From NCBI GenBank assembly GCA_002402465.1, contig DHFW01000028.1, positions 1 through 23,557 of the forward strand: a stretch of 23,557 nt of DNA. Direction: 5' to 3'. Below the pieces are notes generated by a model. That model was not told where the DNA came from and did no database searches. It was given only the letters and a program-made list of their open reading frames with translations. Made by a program: the position numbers and the translations under genes. Below, piece after piece: positions 14,723 to 22,104 of this stretch (positions are counted from its first letter, which is position 1; each line of letters opens with the position of its first letter). Origin of the DNA: Bacteroidales bacterium UBA4814. Lineage in GTDB: Bacteria > Bacteroidota > Bacteroidia > Bacteroidales > UBA7960.

Positions 14723-15238
14723 TTACCAGTTTACCACGGCCTGGTTAAAAATATCTTCCACCAGGGCCTCGGTAATAATGGTAATGGCTTCGTCTTCGAT
14801 TTCGCTCAGGCTGCGGTTGCTGTCGTAGTCCCAGTATCTCGAAAAAGACCTTTCAAAATCGTTGTCGGGCTCAAACTCATTAATAAATTTAACCCTTACG
14901 GTGATGGTGAGCCTGTTGAGAGCGGCGCGGTCGTCGCCGCTGATGGCCGCCGGGGCCGTGGTATAGCCGGTAATGCTGCCTTCGAAGTGCAGGTCGCCAA
15001 TGCCCTCAACCAGGCGCAGGTTGGTTTGCCTCAGGAACTTGTCTTGCAGGGCTTCGGTAAAACGCTGGCTCAAGGTGGGTTGCACCAGCTGGGCATTGTT
15101 GGGGAAATAGCTTACCGAAAAGGTGCGTGCCTCTGGCGGAATACTTGCTCCGGTGAAGGAATAGATGCCGCAAGAAGAAAGTGAGGCCATCAGAATCAGG
15201 CCAAGATACAAACGATATTTATACAAACGAAGGCACAT
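14723..15238 (-). CDS. lptE: LPS-assembly lipoprotein LptE
   Basis: The 171-residue lipoprotein has a type II signal peptide with lipobox LSSC, lipidated at C23, then GIYSFTGASIPPEARTFSV, the usual beginning of Bacteroidota LptE. The body (TLSQRFTEALQDKFLRQTNL, then a GSITGY strand and NRLTITVRVKF) fits the alpha/beta fold that plugs the LptD barrel in the outer membrane and helps insert lipopolysaccharide. The length is normal. It lies 45 nt after the sigma-54 activator gene and is probably co-transcribed with it. Identity rests on motif pattern and gene order. Confidence 0.88.
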   Translation of the reverse strand: MCLRLYKYRLYLGLILMASLSSCGIYSFTGASIPPEARTFSVSYFPNNAQLVQPTLSQRFTEALQDKFLRQTNLRLVEGIGDLHFEGSITGYTTAPAAISGDDRAALNRLTITVRVKFINEFEPDNDFERSFSRYWDYDSNRSLSEIEDEAITIITEALVEDIFNQAVVNW

Positions 15239-15283
15239 ATTTTTTTAATTCTTTGAGGGCCAACAAAAATACAAAAAAAGTGG

Positions 15284-16531
15284 TCAGCCTATATCGTATT
15301 CCTTAATTTTGCGGTAAAGGGTGCGCTCCGAAATGCCAAGCTCCTCGGCGGCTTTCTTGCGGCGGCCGTTGTATTTCTGCAAGGCCTTGATTATCAGATC
15401 TTTTTCTTTTTCATGTATGGAGAGGCTTTCTTCTACCTCCTGGTGAACAGCTTCTTCATAGGATTCCACCTCCTCCGGCAGGTCGGGCTCGCTGATCTTA
15501 ATGCCTCTATCTTCATTGTACACTTGAGGCAGGTCCGTTTTTTCATAAAGCTTTTGAAGCAGTTGGGCATGTTCTTCCTCGAAAGAGGTTGAAACCTGAC
15601 CTGTTTCCACCATTTTTCCAATGATCTTTTTCAGGTCGGTAATGTCGCGCCTCATGTCGAACAGGATCTTGTAAAGAATCTCCCTTTCGTTCAGGTCGCC
15701 TGACATGCTGGCCGACAGATTCATTACCATTGGAAGGCGGTTTTCAAACTCAGCAGGCATATATTTTAACAATATGTCGGTATCAATGGTCCTATTGCTT
15801 TCTATGACAGAGATTTGCTCGGCAAGGTTTTTCAGCTGGCGAATGTTTCCCGACCAGCGCTGCCGCATGAGAAATTCCTCCGCATCGGATGTAAGTTGCA
15901 GGGGCGGCATGCGGTATCTTTCGGCAAAATCGGAAGAAAATTTGCGGAAAAGCAGCACGATGTCGTCCTTGCGTTCGCGCAGGGGCGGCACCTGTATGGG
16001 CACGGTATTGAGGCGATAATAAAGGTCTTCGCGGAAGCGGCCAGAAGAGATGGCTTGCTGCAGGTTAACGTTGGTGGCCGCCACCACGCGCACATCGGTT
16101 TTCTGCACTTTTGAAGAGCCCACGCGGATAAACTCGCCCGATTCGAGCACGCGAAGCAGGCGCACCTGGGTAAGCAGAGGCAGCTCGGCCACCTCATCCA
16201 AAAAAATGGTGCCGCCATTTACTACTTCAAAATAACCTTTGCGGGAGTCGTGGGCGCCGGTGAAGGCACCTTTCTCGTGCCCGAAGAGTTCAGAGTCGAT
16301 GGTTCCTTCGGGTATAGCCCCGCAGTTTACGGCAATGTAAGGGCCATGCTTACGGGCACTCAGCTGGTGAATAATCTTTGGAAAAACTTCCTTGCCGGTG
16401 CCGCTTTCGCCGGTAATAAGTACCGTAATGTCGGTGGCAGCCACCTGGCGGGCCACATCAATGGCGCGATCGAGACGGGGCGAAAAACCTATGATGCCAA
16501 AACGCTGTTTTATGGATTGAATTTCTGACAT
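15284..16531 (-). CDS. Sigma-54-dependent transcriptional activator without a receiver domain (Fis family)
   Basis: The 415-residue protein goes directly into the AAA+ domain: Walker A GESGTGKE at 41-48, the sigma-54 contact loop GAFTGA at 88-93, Walker B GGTIFLDE at 106-113, then LRVLESGEFIRVGS and the arginine-containing FREDLYYRLN. A Fis-type helix-turn-helix (about 374-415, RRKKAAEELGISERTLYRKI) binds upstream activator sites. It remodels closed RNA polymerase-sigma-54 complexes with ATP. The N-terminus has no receiver, GAF or PAS domain, so it is PspF-like and must be controlled by level or by a partner. Between the AAA+ domain and the HTH is an unusually long acidic, coiled-coil-like linker (about 267-373). 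It starts 3 nt after the membrane-protein gene and is followed by lptE. Confidence 0.95.
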   Translation of the reverse strand: MSEIQSIKQRFGIIGFSPRLDRAIDVARQVAATDITVLITGESGTGKEVFPKIIHQLSARKHGPYIAVNCGAIPEGTIDSELFGHEKGAFTGAHDSRKGYFEVVNGGTIFLDEVAELPLLTQVRLLRVLESGEFIRVGSSKVQKTDVRVVAATNVNLQQAISSGRFREDLYYRLNTVPIQVPPLRERKDDIVLLFRKFSSDFAERYRMPPLQLTSDAEEFLMRQRWSGNIRQLKNLAEQISVIESNRTIDTDILLKYMPAEFENRLPMVMNLSASMSGDLNEREILYKILFDMRRDITDLKKIIGKMVETGQVSTSFEEEHAQLLQKLYEKTDLPQVYNEDRGIKISEPDLPEEVESYEEAVHQEVEESLSIHEKEKDLIIKALQKYNGRRKKAAEELGISERTLYRKIKEYDIG

Positions 16532-16534
16532 GCT

Positions 16535-17071
16535 TTAATCCTTTTTTAAAATGACAGCCTTGGGATGCTGTTTTAAAATACCTGAAAAAATTTCTATCTG
16601 GCGATCGGTCTCAAACTTCATGTGGTAATGCGAAATACCGTATTCTGAATGAACCATGAGCAAGGAATCGGTTCCTTCATGATTACCCCAAACTAGACCA
16701 AGCAACCCGAGAAAGAATGACGCGGCCGTATAGCTGTCGGCGCTATGACCGGGCTTAAACACAATTCGCTCTATTTTTTCGGCAGGGATATCAATATGGA
16801 AACTTTTGCCCTTTCCCTTGATGAAAAAATCGGGGCCGTTAAAACCCACAAAGCCGGCATCAACGGTGGTTTTGAAGATTACCCTGAAAAGCAAAGTCAC
16901 AATCAGCATGATTACTCCTGCTGCAAAAACATAATCAATTACCTGGTCGAGACCGGTAAAGCGCGAAGTGATCCTCAAAAAAACTGCCAGCAGAACCAGC
17001 AAAATGGTTGTCCCGCTGAGTGTTTTAACAACCAGTTGACGGCTTTTCTTGACAATGGGAAACAAAAACAT
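16535..17071 (-). CDS. Unidentified membrane protein, first gene of the sigma-54/lptE operon
   Basis: The 178-residue protein has a basic N-terminus followed by two hydrophobic segments (about 18-34, TTILLVLLAVFLRI, and 46-66, DYVFAAGVIMLIVTLLFRVIF). The remaining 110 residues are soluble with alternating beta strands (GPDFFIKGKGKSFHIDIPAE, then KIERIVFKP), a short hydrophobic stretch (about 117-128) and a helix near the C-terminus. The pattern resembles a small membrane-anchored PH-like domain, but I do not recognise a family. It lies 3 nt before the sigma-54 activator, so the two are translated from one mRNA; a role as membrane sensor or regulator of that activator is a guess from position only. 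Confidence 0.7.
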   Translation of the reverse strand: MFLFPIVKKSRQLVVKTLSGTTILLVLLAVFLRITSRFTGLDQVIDYVFAAGVIMLIVTLLFRVIFKTTVDAGFVGFNGPDFFIKGKGKSFHIDIPAEKIERIVFKPGHSADSYTAASFFLGLLGLVWGNHEGTDSLLMVHSEYGISHYHMKFETDRQIEIFSGILKQHPKAVILKKD

Positions 17072-17100
17072 AATTGTGCCATTTAGTCAGTTTATTTATG

Positions 17101-17108
17101 CAAAGTTA
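17101..17108 (-). promoter_or_regulatory. Candidate -7 box for the five-gene operon
   Basis: TAACTTTG on the minus strand is a perfect TAnnTTTG match, placing the start of transcription about 24 nt before the ATG at 17071. No TTTG or TTTA lies at the proper 19-bp distance, so the -33 element is weak. The rest of the 224-bp divergent gap up to 17295 is AT-rich; a plus-strand TAACTTTA at 17228-17235 may serve the kinase gene. Confidence 0.45.
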
Positions 17109-17295
17109 ATTCTTTATTTCCTTAAAGCTGTTTAAACCCGCTGCATGTTTCAAACATTTTTCAAGCGTTCCTGCTAAAACCAGATAAAAAATGTATAACA
17201 AATGGTTTTTTTTGTCTTAAAAAATCGTAACTTTAGCTGCAGGTTTGGTTTTTATTCAAAAAAACCAGGGTTCCAGCCATGAAATTAATCACAGT

Positions 17296-19404
17296 ATGAG
17301 GAAACACGATATTTTTTTGAGACAGGAAGGGAAACGCAAAATCTTAAGACAAAAGTCTGAAGTATTTCTGAAGAAACTGAATTCGGGAAACATTCCCGAC
17401 GAAGGATTCCGTGAAGATATCAAGGACTTTTTCCAGGAAATTCTTTTCCTTGAAGATAAACTTGAGCTGGAATATGAGGAGCACCTAATACGCCTTTCGG
17501 CCGCATTTGAGCAAAGTGCCAATATAATTTTTATTACGGATACACATGGCAACATAGAATATGCGAATCCTCGTTTTTATAAAGTAACCGGCTTTTCAGA
17601 AAAAGAGGTTTTGGGACAAAACCCCAGGATTCTGAAATATGAGAAATCGCTTGTCAATTACAAGGAACTATGGGAGACCATTACCAGTGGAAAAACCTGG
17701 ACCGGTGAGTTTTTGAACCATTCAAAGCCCGGGGCGTTATTCTGGGAAATTGGAAACATCACCCCGATAAAAAACAAACAGGGGAAAATAATAAATTACC
17801 TTGCCATTAAGGAAGACATTACCCAGCGAAAGCTGGCAGAGAAAAATCTTTTGGCTTCTGAAAAAAAACACAGGTCTTTGTTTGACAAGTCATACGATGC
17901 CATAGTAATACTTGATGGCTTACAAGTAATTGATTGCAACAGGAATGCAGGGGTGCTTTTTAAAGAAAACTGCAACCATCTTCAATCAATGAGTCTTTTG
18001 GATTTAAGTCCGGAGCGTCAGGCAAATGGTGAAAGCAGTGAGGCCTTTTTTATGGCAAAGATCAGTGAAGTTTTAGCAGGTCAGCCCTTGATTTTTGACA
18101 CTGTTTTGCTTAGGGGCGAGCAACTCTTCGAAGCAGAAGTCAGCATGGCCAGTATTTATTTTGGTTATAAAACAATGGTTCAGGCCATAATCAGGGATGT
18201 AAGTGAAAAGCGACAGGCTGAAAAACAAATTATTCAGGCAAAGGAGGAAGCAGAAAAAGCCCGCAAAGCTCAACTGGAATTTCTATCCTTAATGAGTCAT
18301 GAAATACGCACGCCCCTGAATGCCATTGTGGCCCTTACCGATTTAATGCTTCAAGAAAAACTCACGCACGACCAGCTGGAAAACCTGGAGTCAGTAAAAA
18401 TATCGGCCAGACACCTGCTGGACCTTATTGATAATATTCTGGATTTCAACAAGATTGAATCAGGTAACATAGAGTTCGAAAGGTTTAATTTTGATATCAG
18501 ATATTTGGTGCTTGAATTGAAAAAGACACTTGAGATAAAAGCCCAGGAAAAAAATATTCATCTCCTTGTTCATATTGGTGATGATGTCCCGAAAGTGTTG
18601 CAGGCAGACACACTCAGGTTGAAGCAGGTGCTGTTTAATTTATTCTCAAATGGTATAAAGTTCACCGAGAAAGGTTTTGTAAGCCTAAAAGTAAAAATGT
18701 TATCAGAAAAGGGAGCGGACTGCCAAATACTCTTTGAAGTTGAAGATTCAGGCATTGGAATTGCAAGTGACCGCCTGGATGCTATTTTTGAAAAATTCAC
18801 CCAGGCCGAAACCAGCACTACCCGTAAATACGGGGGGAGCGGCCTTGGCCTCACGGTATGCAAAAGACTGGTTGAACTGCAAGGGGGAACAATATCAGCC
18901 ATCAGCAAGCCTGGAATCGGTTCTGTATTTACCTTTTCCCTCCCAATGAAAAAAGGTATTTCTCTTGCCTCCGGCATCAATCTGAATACTGAAAATCCAA
19001 CCCTGGAAACATTGGCTGGAATGCGGGTCCTCATGGTTGAAGATGACAAAATGAATCAGTTTGTGGGAAGAAGAATCATTGAAAAAAAATGGAATGCGAG
19101 CCTTACCATTGCCGCCACTGGTGAGCAAGCACTTTCTTTTCTTGAAGAAAATGATTTCGATCTCATTCTTATGGATCTCTTGCTTCCAAATATTGATGGG
19201 TACGAATTGACAAAAATGATAAGAGGCAATAGTACTGGGAAATTCAAGAACCCCAAGATACCGATCATTGCCCTTACAGCCGATGCTTTCCTTGAAACCC
19301 GCAAACGGGCTTTCGAAGCAGGAGTGGATGATTTTTTAACCAAACCTTTTGATTTTGAAAAGCTTTTTCAGAAAATGATCGGGTATTTTCCGAACCAGGA
19401 TTGA
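17296..19404 (+). CDS. Hybrid sensor histidine kinase (PAS-PAS-HisKA-HATPase-REC)
   Basis: From the first ATG (17296) the protein has 702 residues; an upstream in-frame TTG at 17245 is not favoured. There is no signal peptide or transmembrane segment, so it should sense in the cytoplasm. Order: charged helical N-terminus (1-65), PAS1 (about 68-180, FITDTHGNIEYANPRFYKVT), PAS2 (about 192-305, more diverged), coiled coil, HisKA with phospho-acceptor H335 in SHEIRTPLN, HATPase with N box N448/N452, DSGIG at 484-488 and GGSGLGL at 513-519, then a receiver (577-698) with acidic pair D583/D584, phospho-acceptor D627 and K683. All catalytic residues are present. Neighbouring genes are unrelated and divergent or separately promoted, so its phosphotransfer partner and target are not nearby. 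The ligand of the PAS domains is unknown. Confidence 0.95.
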   Translation: MRKHDIFLRQEGKRKILRQKSEVFLKKLNSGNIPDEGFREDIKDFFQEILFLEDKLELEYEEHLIRLSAAFEQSANIIFITDTHGNIEYANPRFYKVTGFSEKEVLGQNPRILKYEKSLVNYKELWETITSGKTWTGEFLNHSKPGALFWEIGNITPIKNKQGKIINYLAIKEDITQRKLAEKNLLASEKKHRSLFDKSYDAIVILDGLQVIDCNRNAGVLFKENCNHLQSMSLLDLSPERQANGESSEAFFMAKISEVLAGQPLIFDTVLLRGEQLFEAEVSMASIYFGYKTMVQAIIRDVSEKRQAEKQIIQAKEEAEKARKAQLEFLSLMSHEIRTPLNAIVALTDLMLQEKLTHDQLENLESVKISARHLLDLIDNILDFNKIESGNIEFERFNFDIRYLVLELKKTLEIKAQEKNIHLLVHIGDDVPKVLQADTLRLKQVLFNLFSNGIKFTEKGFVSLKVKMLSEKGADCQILFEVEDSGIGIASDRLDAIFEKFTQAETSTTRKYGGSGLGLTVCKRLVELQGGTISAISKPGIGSVFTFSLPMKKGISLASGINLNTENPTLETLAGMRVLMVEDDKMNQFVGRRIIEKKWNASLTIAATGEQALSFLEENDFDLILMDLLLPNIDGYELTKMIRGNSTGKFKNPKIPIIALTADAFLETRKRAFEAGVDDFLTKPFDFEKLFQKMIGYFPNQD

Positions 19405-19469
19405 TTGTTGCCTGCAATCCTTTTTTGCTTTTCAGGGGATATGAATGTATTTTTTAACTTTGCTGATTG

Positions 19470-19500
19470 TTTGCCTGAAGAAACGGTCAGTTTTATTTCG
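19470..19500 (+). promoter_or_regulatory. Candidate promoter of metG
   Basis: TTTG (19470-19473), 19 bp, then TTATTTCG (19493-19500), a relaxed -7 box. A perfect TAACTTTG sits further upstream at 19455-19462 but without a spaced -33 element. Either could start the metG transcript; both lie in the 146-bp gap between the kinase stop and metG, which holds no obvious terminator. Confidence 0.35.
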
Positions 19501-19550
19501 TTTCGGGTTAAACAGCCATCTTTTGTGTGTTTTCTCCAAATATTATTGCA

Positions 19551-21623
19551 GTGAGTAATTCTGATAAAAAACCTGAAATAAAATTCAAACGATATACCGT
19601 AACATCAGCGCTTCCCTATGCCAACGGCCCGGTACACATCGGTCACCTTGCCGGAGTTTATGTGCCTGCCGACATTTATGCCCGCTACCTTCGGCTGAAA
19701 GGGGAGGATGTGGTTTTTATCGGTGGCAGCGATGAGCATGGCGTTCCCATCACCATAAAGGCCCGGCAGGAAGGGGTTACTCCGCAGCAGATCGTTGACA
19801 AGTACCACAAAATGATCAAAGACTCCTTTGAGAAGTTTGGTATTTCTTTCGATGTGTATAGCCGCACCTCAGCACCTGTTCACCACGAAACGGCTTCGGC
19901 ATTCTTCCGTAAGCTGTATGATAACGGGCAGTTTATCGAGAAAGAAAGCGAGCAATACTACGACGAAGAAACCCGCCACTTTTTGGCCGACCGCTATATT
20001 ACCGGCACTTGTCCGCACTGTGGTTATGAAATGGCCTATGGCGATCAGTGCGAAAACTGCGGCACTTCGCTCAGCCCAACCGATCTGATCAACCCCAAAT
20101 CGGTGCTCAGTGGCAATGCACCAGTAATGAAACCCACCAAACACTGGTACCTGCCTTTGGATCAGTACGAGAAATGGTTGCGGAAGTGGATTCTTGAAGG
20201 ACACAAGCACGACTGGAAACCCAATGTGTACGGACAGTGTAAATCGTGGATCGACCAGGGCTTGCAGCCCAGGGCGGTAACCCGCGACCTCGACTGGGGT
20301 GTGAAAGTGCCCGTGGAAGGAACCGATGGTAAAGTGCTTTACGTTTGGTTCGATGCCCCCATTGGATATATTTCGGCTACCCGCGAGTGGGGCGAAGCCA
20401 CGGGTAAAGATTGGGAAAAATACTGGAAAAGCCCCGACAGCAAACTGGTGCACTTTATTGGAAAAGATAATATTGTGTTTCACTGCATTATCTTTCCCAG
20501 CATGCTTAAAGCCGAAGGCAGCTATATCCTTCCGGAAAATGTGCCTGCCAACGAGTTTCTGAACCTGGAAGGCGACAAGATTTCCACCTCAAGAAACTGG
20601 GCCGTATGGCTGCACGAATACCTGGAAGAGTTTCCCGGCAAACAGGATGTGCTTCGCTATGTGCTTTGCGCTGCCGCACCAGAAACAAAAGACAACGATT
20701 TTACCTGGAAGGATTTTCAGGCGCGCAACAATAGCGAGTTGCTGGCCATTTTTGGCAATTTTGTGAATCGTACCATGGTGCTTACCCACAAATACTTTGC
20801 AGGCGAAGTGCCCCCCGCCGGGCAACTCAGCGAAGATGACCGCCGAACCCTTGAAACCCTGGCTGCTTTCCCCGGAAAGATTTCGCAGAGCCTCGAAAAT
20901 TACCGTTTCCGCGAAGCCCTGGCCGAGTTTATGAACCTTGCCCGGCTTGGCAACAAATACCTTACGGATGCCGAGCCATGGAAAATATTTAAAACCGATC
21001 CTGAAAGGGTAGCCACCATTCTAAATATCAGTCTTCAGATTTGCGCCAGCCTGGCCATATTGTCAGAACCATTCCTTCCTTTTACAGCCCGGAAGCTCAG
21101 AGAAATGCTGAACCTGGAAGAAAACCTCTGGCAAAGGGCGGGCAATGATCGGGTTTTACTGGCTGGCCATAGCCTAAAAGAGCCATCTCTTTTGTTTGAA
21201 AAAATTGAAGATTCACAGATAGATGCCCAGGTGCAAAAACTGCTGAAAACCAAAGAATACAACGCAAAAGCGGAAGTTAAGGCAGCACCCTCAAAATCCG
21301 TGGTAAGCTTTGATGATTTTTCGAAGATCGATCTAAGGGTTTCTACCATATTGTCGGCCGAAAAAGTAGCCAAAACCAAGAAACTTTTGAAATTGGAGGT
21401 GGATACGGGCGTGGATAAGCGCACCATTGTTTCGGGAATTGCTGAATATTATTCTCCCGAAGAAGTGGTCGGTAAGAAGGTGGTGGTTTTGCTAAACCTT
21501 GAGCCTAAGCAGATTAAAGGTGTGTTGTCCCATGGTATGCTGCTGATGGCCGAAAACGCCAGTGGTCAGCTCGCTTTTGTTACTCCTGAAAAAGATTTTG
21601 AAAACGGAAGCACCATAAGCTAG
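19551..21623 (+). CDS. metG: Methionyl-tRNA synthetase with C-terminal tRNA-binding domain
   Basis: The enzyme attaches methionine to initiator and elongator tRNA-Met in the cytoplasm. There is no ATG near the conserved start; GTG at 19551 gives 690 residues beginning MSNSDKKPEIKF, and an in-frame GTG at 19527 is an alternative adding 8 residues. HIGH is intact at 29-32 (HIGHLAGVY). The zinc knuckle has C154, C157, C167 and C170 (CPHC...CENC). The KMSKS loop is the variant KISTS at 343-347, as in many MetRS. The anticodon-binding helical domain follows, and the last 100 residues (about 590-690, FSKIDLRVSTILSAEKV) form the EMAP/Trbp111-like OB domain that dimerises and binds tRNA. Length and architecture match the long MetRS type. 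No T-box or riboswitch is seen upstream. Confidence 0.97.
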   Translation: MSNSDKKPEIKFKRYTVTSALPYANGPVHIGHLAGVYVPADIYARYLRLKGEDVVFIGGSDEHGVPITIKARQEGVTPQQIVDKYHKMIKDSFEKFGISFDVYSRTSAPVHHETASAFFRKLYDNGQFIEKESEQYYDEETRHFLADRYITGTCPHCGYEMAYGDQCENCGTSLSPTDLINPKSVLSGNAPVMKPTKHWYLPLDQYEKWLRKWILEGHKHDWKPNVYGQCKSWIDQGLQPRAVTRDLDWGVKVPVEGTDGKVLYVWFDAPIGYISATREWGEATGKDWEKYWKSPDSKLVHFIGKDNIVFHCIIFPSMLKAEGSYILPENVPANEFLNLEGDKISTSRNWAVWLHEYLEEFPGKQDVLRYVLCAAAPETKDNDFTWKDFQARNNSELLAIFGNFVNRTMVLTHKYFAGEVPPAGQLSEDDRRTLETLAAFPGKISQSLENYRFREALAEFMNLARLGNKYLTDAEPWKIFKTDPERVATILNISLQICASLAILSEPFLPFTARKLREMLNLEENLWQRAGNDRVLLAGHSLKEPSLLFEKIEDSQIDAQVQKLLKTKEYNAKAEVKAAPSKSVVSFDDFSKIDLRVSTILSAEKVAKTKKLLKLEVDTGVDKRTIVSGIAEYYSPEEVVGKKVVVLLNLEPKQIKGVLSHGMLLMAENASGQLAFVTPEKDFENGSTIS

Positions 21624-21682
21624 TTATAGCTATTTTTGGTCATACGATTTTTTTGAAATTATTTTAAAAACTGCACTGGCAT

Positions 21683-21713
21683 TTTAAATAAAGGCAAAAA
21701 TTATTTATATTTG
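21683..21713 (+). promoter_or_regulatory. Promoter of tRNA-Arg
   Basis: TTTA (21683-21686), exactly 19 bp, then TATATTTG (21706-21713), a perfect match to the Bacteroidota -7 consensus. Transcription should start about 5 nt before the mature tRNA end at 21724, leaving almost no leader. Confidence 0.7.
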
Positions 21714-21723
21714 CTGTGATTTC

Positions 21724-21795
21724 GGCCCCGTAGTTCAATGGATAGAACGGAAGTTTCCTAAACTTTAAATACAGGTTCGATTCCTGTCGGGGCTA
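21724..21795 (+). tRNA. tRNA-Arg (anticodon CCT)
   Basis: The 72-nt cloverleaf folds completely. The acceptor stem GGCCCCG/CGGGGCT has a G1-U72 wobble pair, and T8-A9 follow. The D arm is GTTC/GAAC with the GG of the loop. The anticodon stem GAAGT/ACTTT encloses loop TTCCTAA, giving anticodon CCT at 34-36 (reads AGG, arginine). A 4-nt variable loop precedes the T arm ACAGG-TTCGATT-CCTGT. The discriminator is A and CCA is not encoded; ACA follows instead. It stands alone, not in a tRNA cluster. Confidence 0.95.
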
Positions 21796-21835
21796 CAAAA
21801 ACTTTTTGAATAACTAATAAATTAGGTTTTTCACG

Positions 21836-21874
21836 TAGGATAAAAGCTAAAGCGTTTCTTTTTTGCATATCCTA
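21836..21874. promoter_or_regulatory. Inverted repeat in the leader of the 71-residue gene
   Basis: TAGGATA (21836-21842) and its exact complement TATCCTA (21868-21874) flank 25 nt of AT-rich sequence, 14 nt before the ATG at 21889. A smaller palindrome, CTAAT-AA-ATTAG, lies at 21814-21825. They could be operator half-sites or a leader hairpin. No convincing TTTG/TAnnTTTG promoter was found, so read-through from the tRNA gene is possible. Confidence 0.3.
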
Positions 21875-21888
21875 GTAACTAAACAAAC

Positions 21889-22104
21889 ATGAACAGAAAA
21901 GACGAAAGGCCGAGCAAAATTTCTTATGAAAGGCACTTGAACCAATTGGGGATTCCGGAAGAACAGAAGAAATCGAACGGAGGCATTATTCCCGATTACG
22001 TGAAGTATGGTACCTGGCTAAGGGTAAATGATCCGGATGTCTTTTTGAGAAATTATCAGGCATGGAAAGCCAAGGTTCGTGCCGAAGAGGGTTTAGATAA
22101 TTAG
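21889..22104 (+). CDS. Unidentified 71-residue basic protein
   Basis: The product begins MNRKDERPSKISYERHLNQL and is small, soluble and strongly charged, with no signal peptide, membrane segment or cysteine. The middle reads NGGIIPDYVKYGTWLRVNDP and the end is helical and charged (FLRNYQAWKAKVRAEEGLDN). I do not recognise the family; the composition and lack of stops suggest a real gene. Its TAG stop (22102-22104) overlaps the TAA of the convergent peptidase gene (22101-22103), so no space remains for a terminator between them. Nothing nearby suggests a function. Confidence 0.65.
   Translation: MNRKDERPSKISYERHLNQLGIPEEQKKSNGGIIPDYVKYGTWLRVNDPDVFLRNYQAWKAKVRAEEGLDN

Noticed and set aside
17080..17096. 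TGGCAC on the minus strand near 17086 as a sigma-54 -24 box
   Set aside because: It lies only about 10 nt before the start codon and the -12 GC is absent at the required spacing.
19405..19550. T-box or riboswitch leader for metG (and likewise before leuS, 6736-6817)
   Set aside because: The gaps are short, lack a T-box core or terminator/antiterminator hairpins, and T-boxes are not typical of this phylum.
21724..21795. tRNA-Arg as an attachment site of an integrated element
   Set aside because: No integrase and no repeat of the tRNA 3' end were found downstream within the window; flanking genes look chromosomal.
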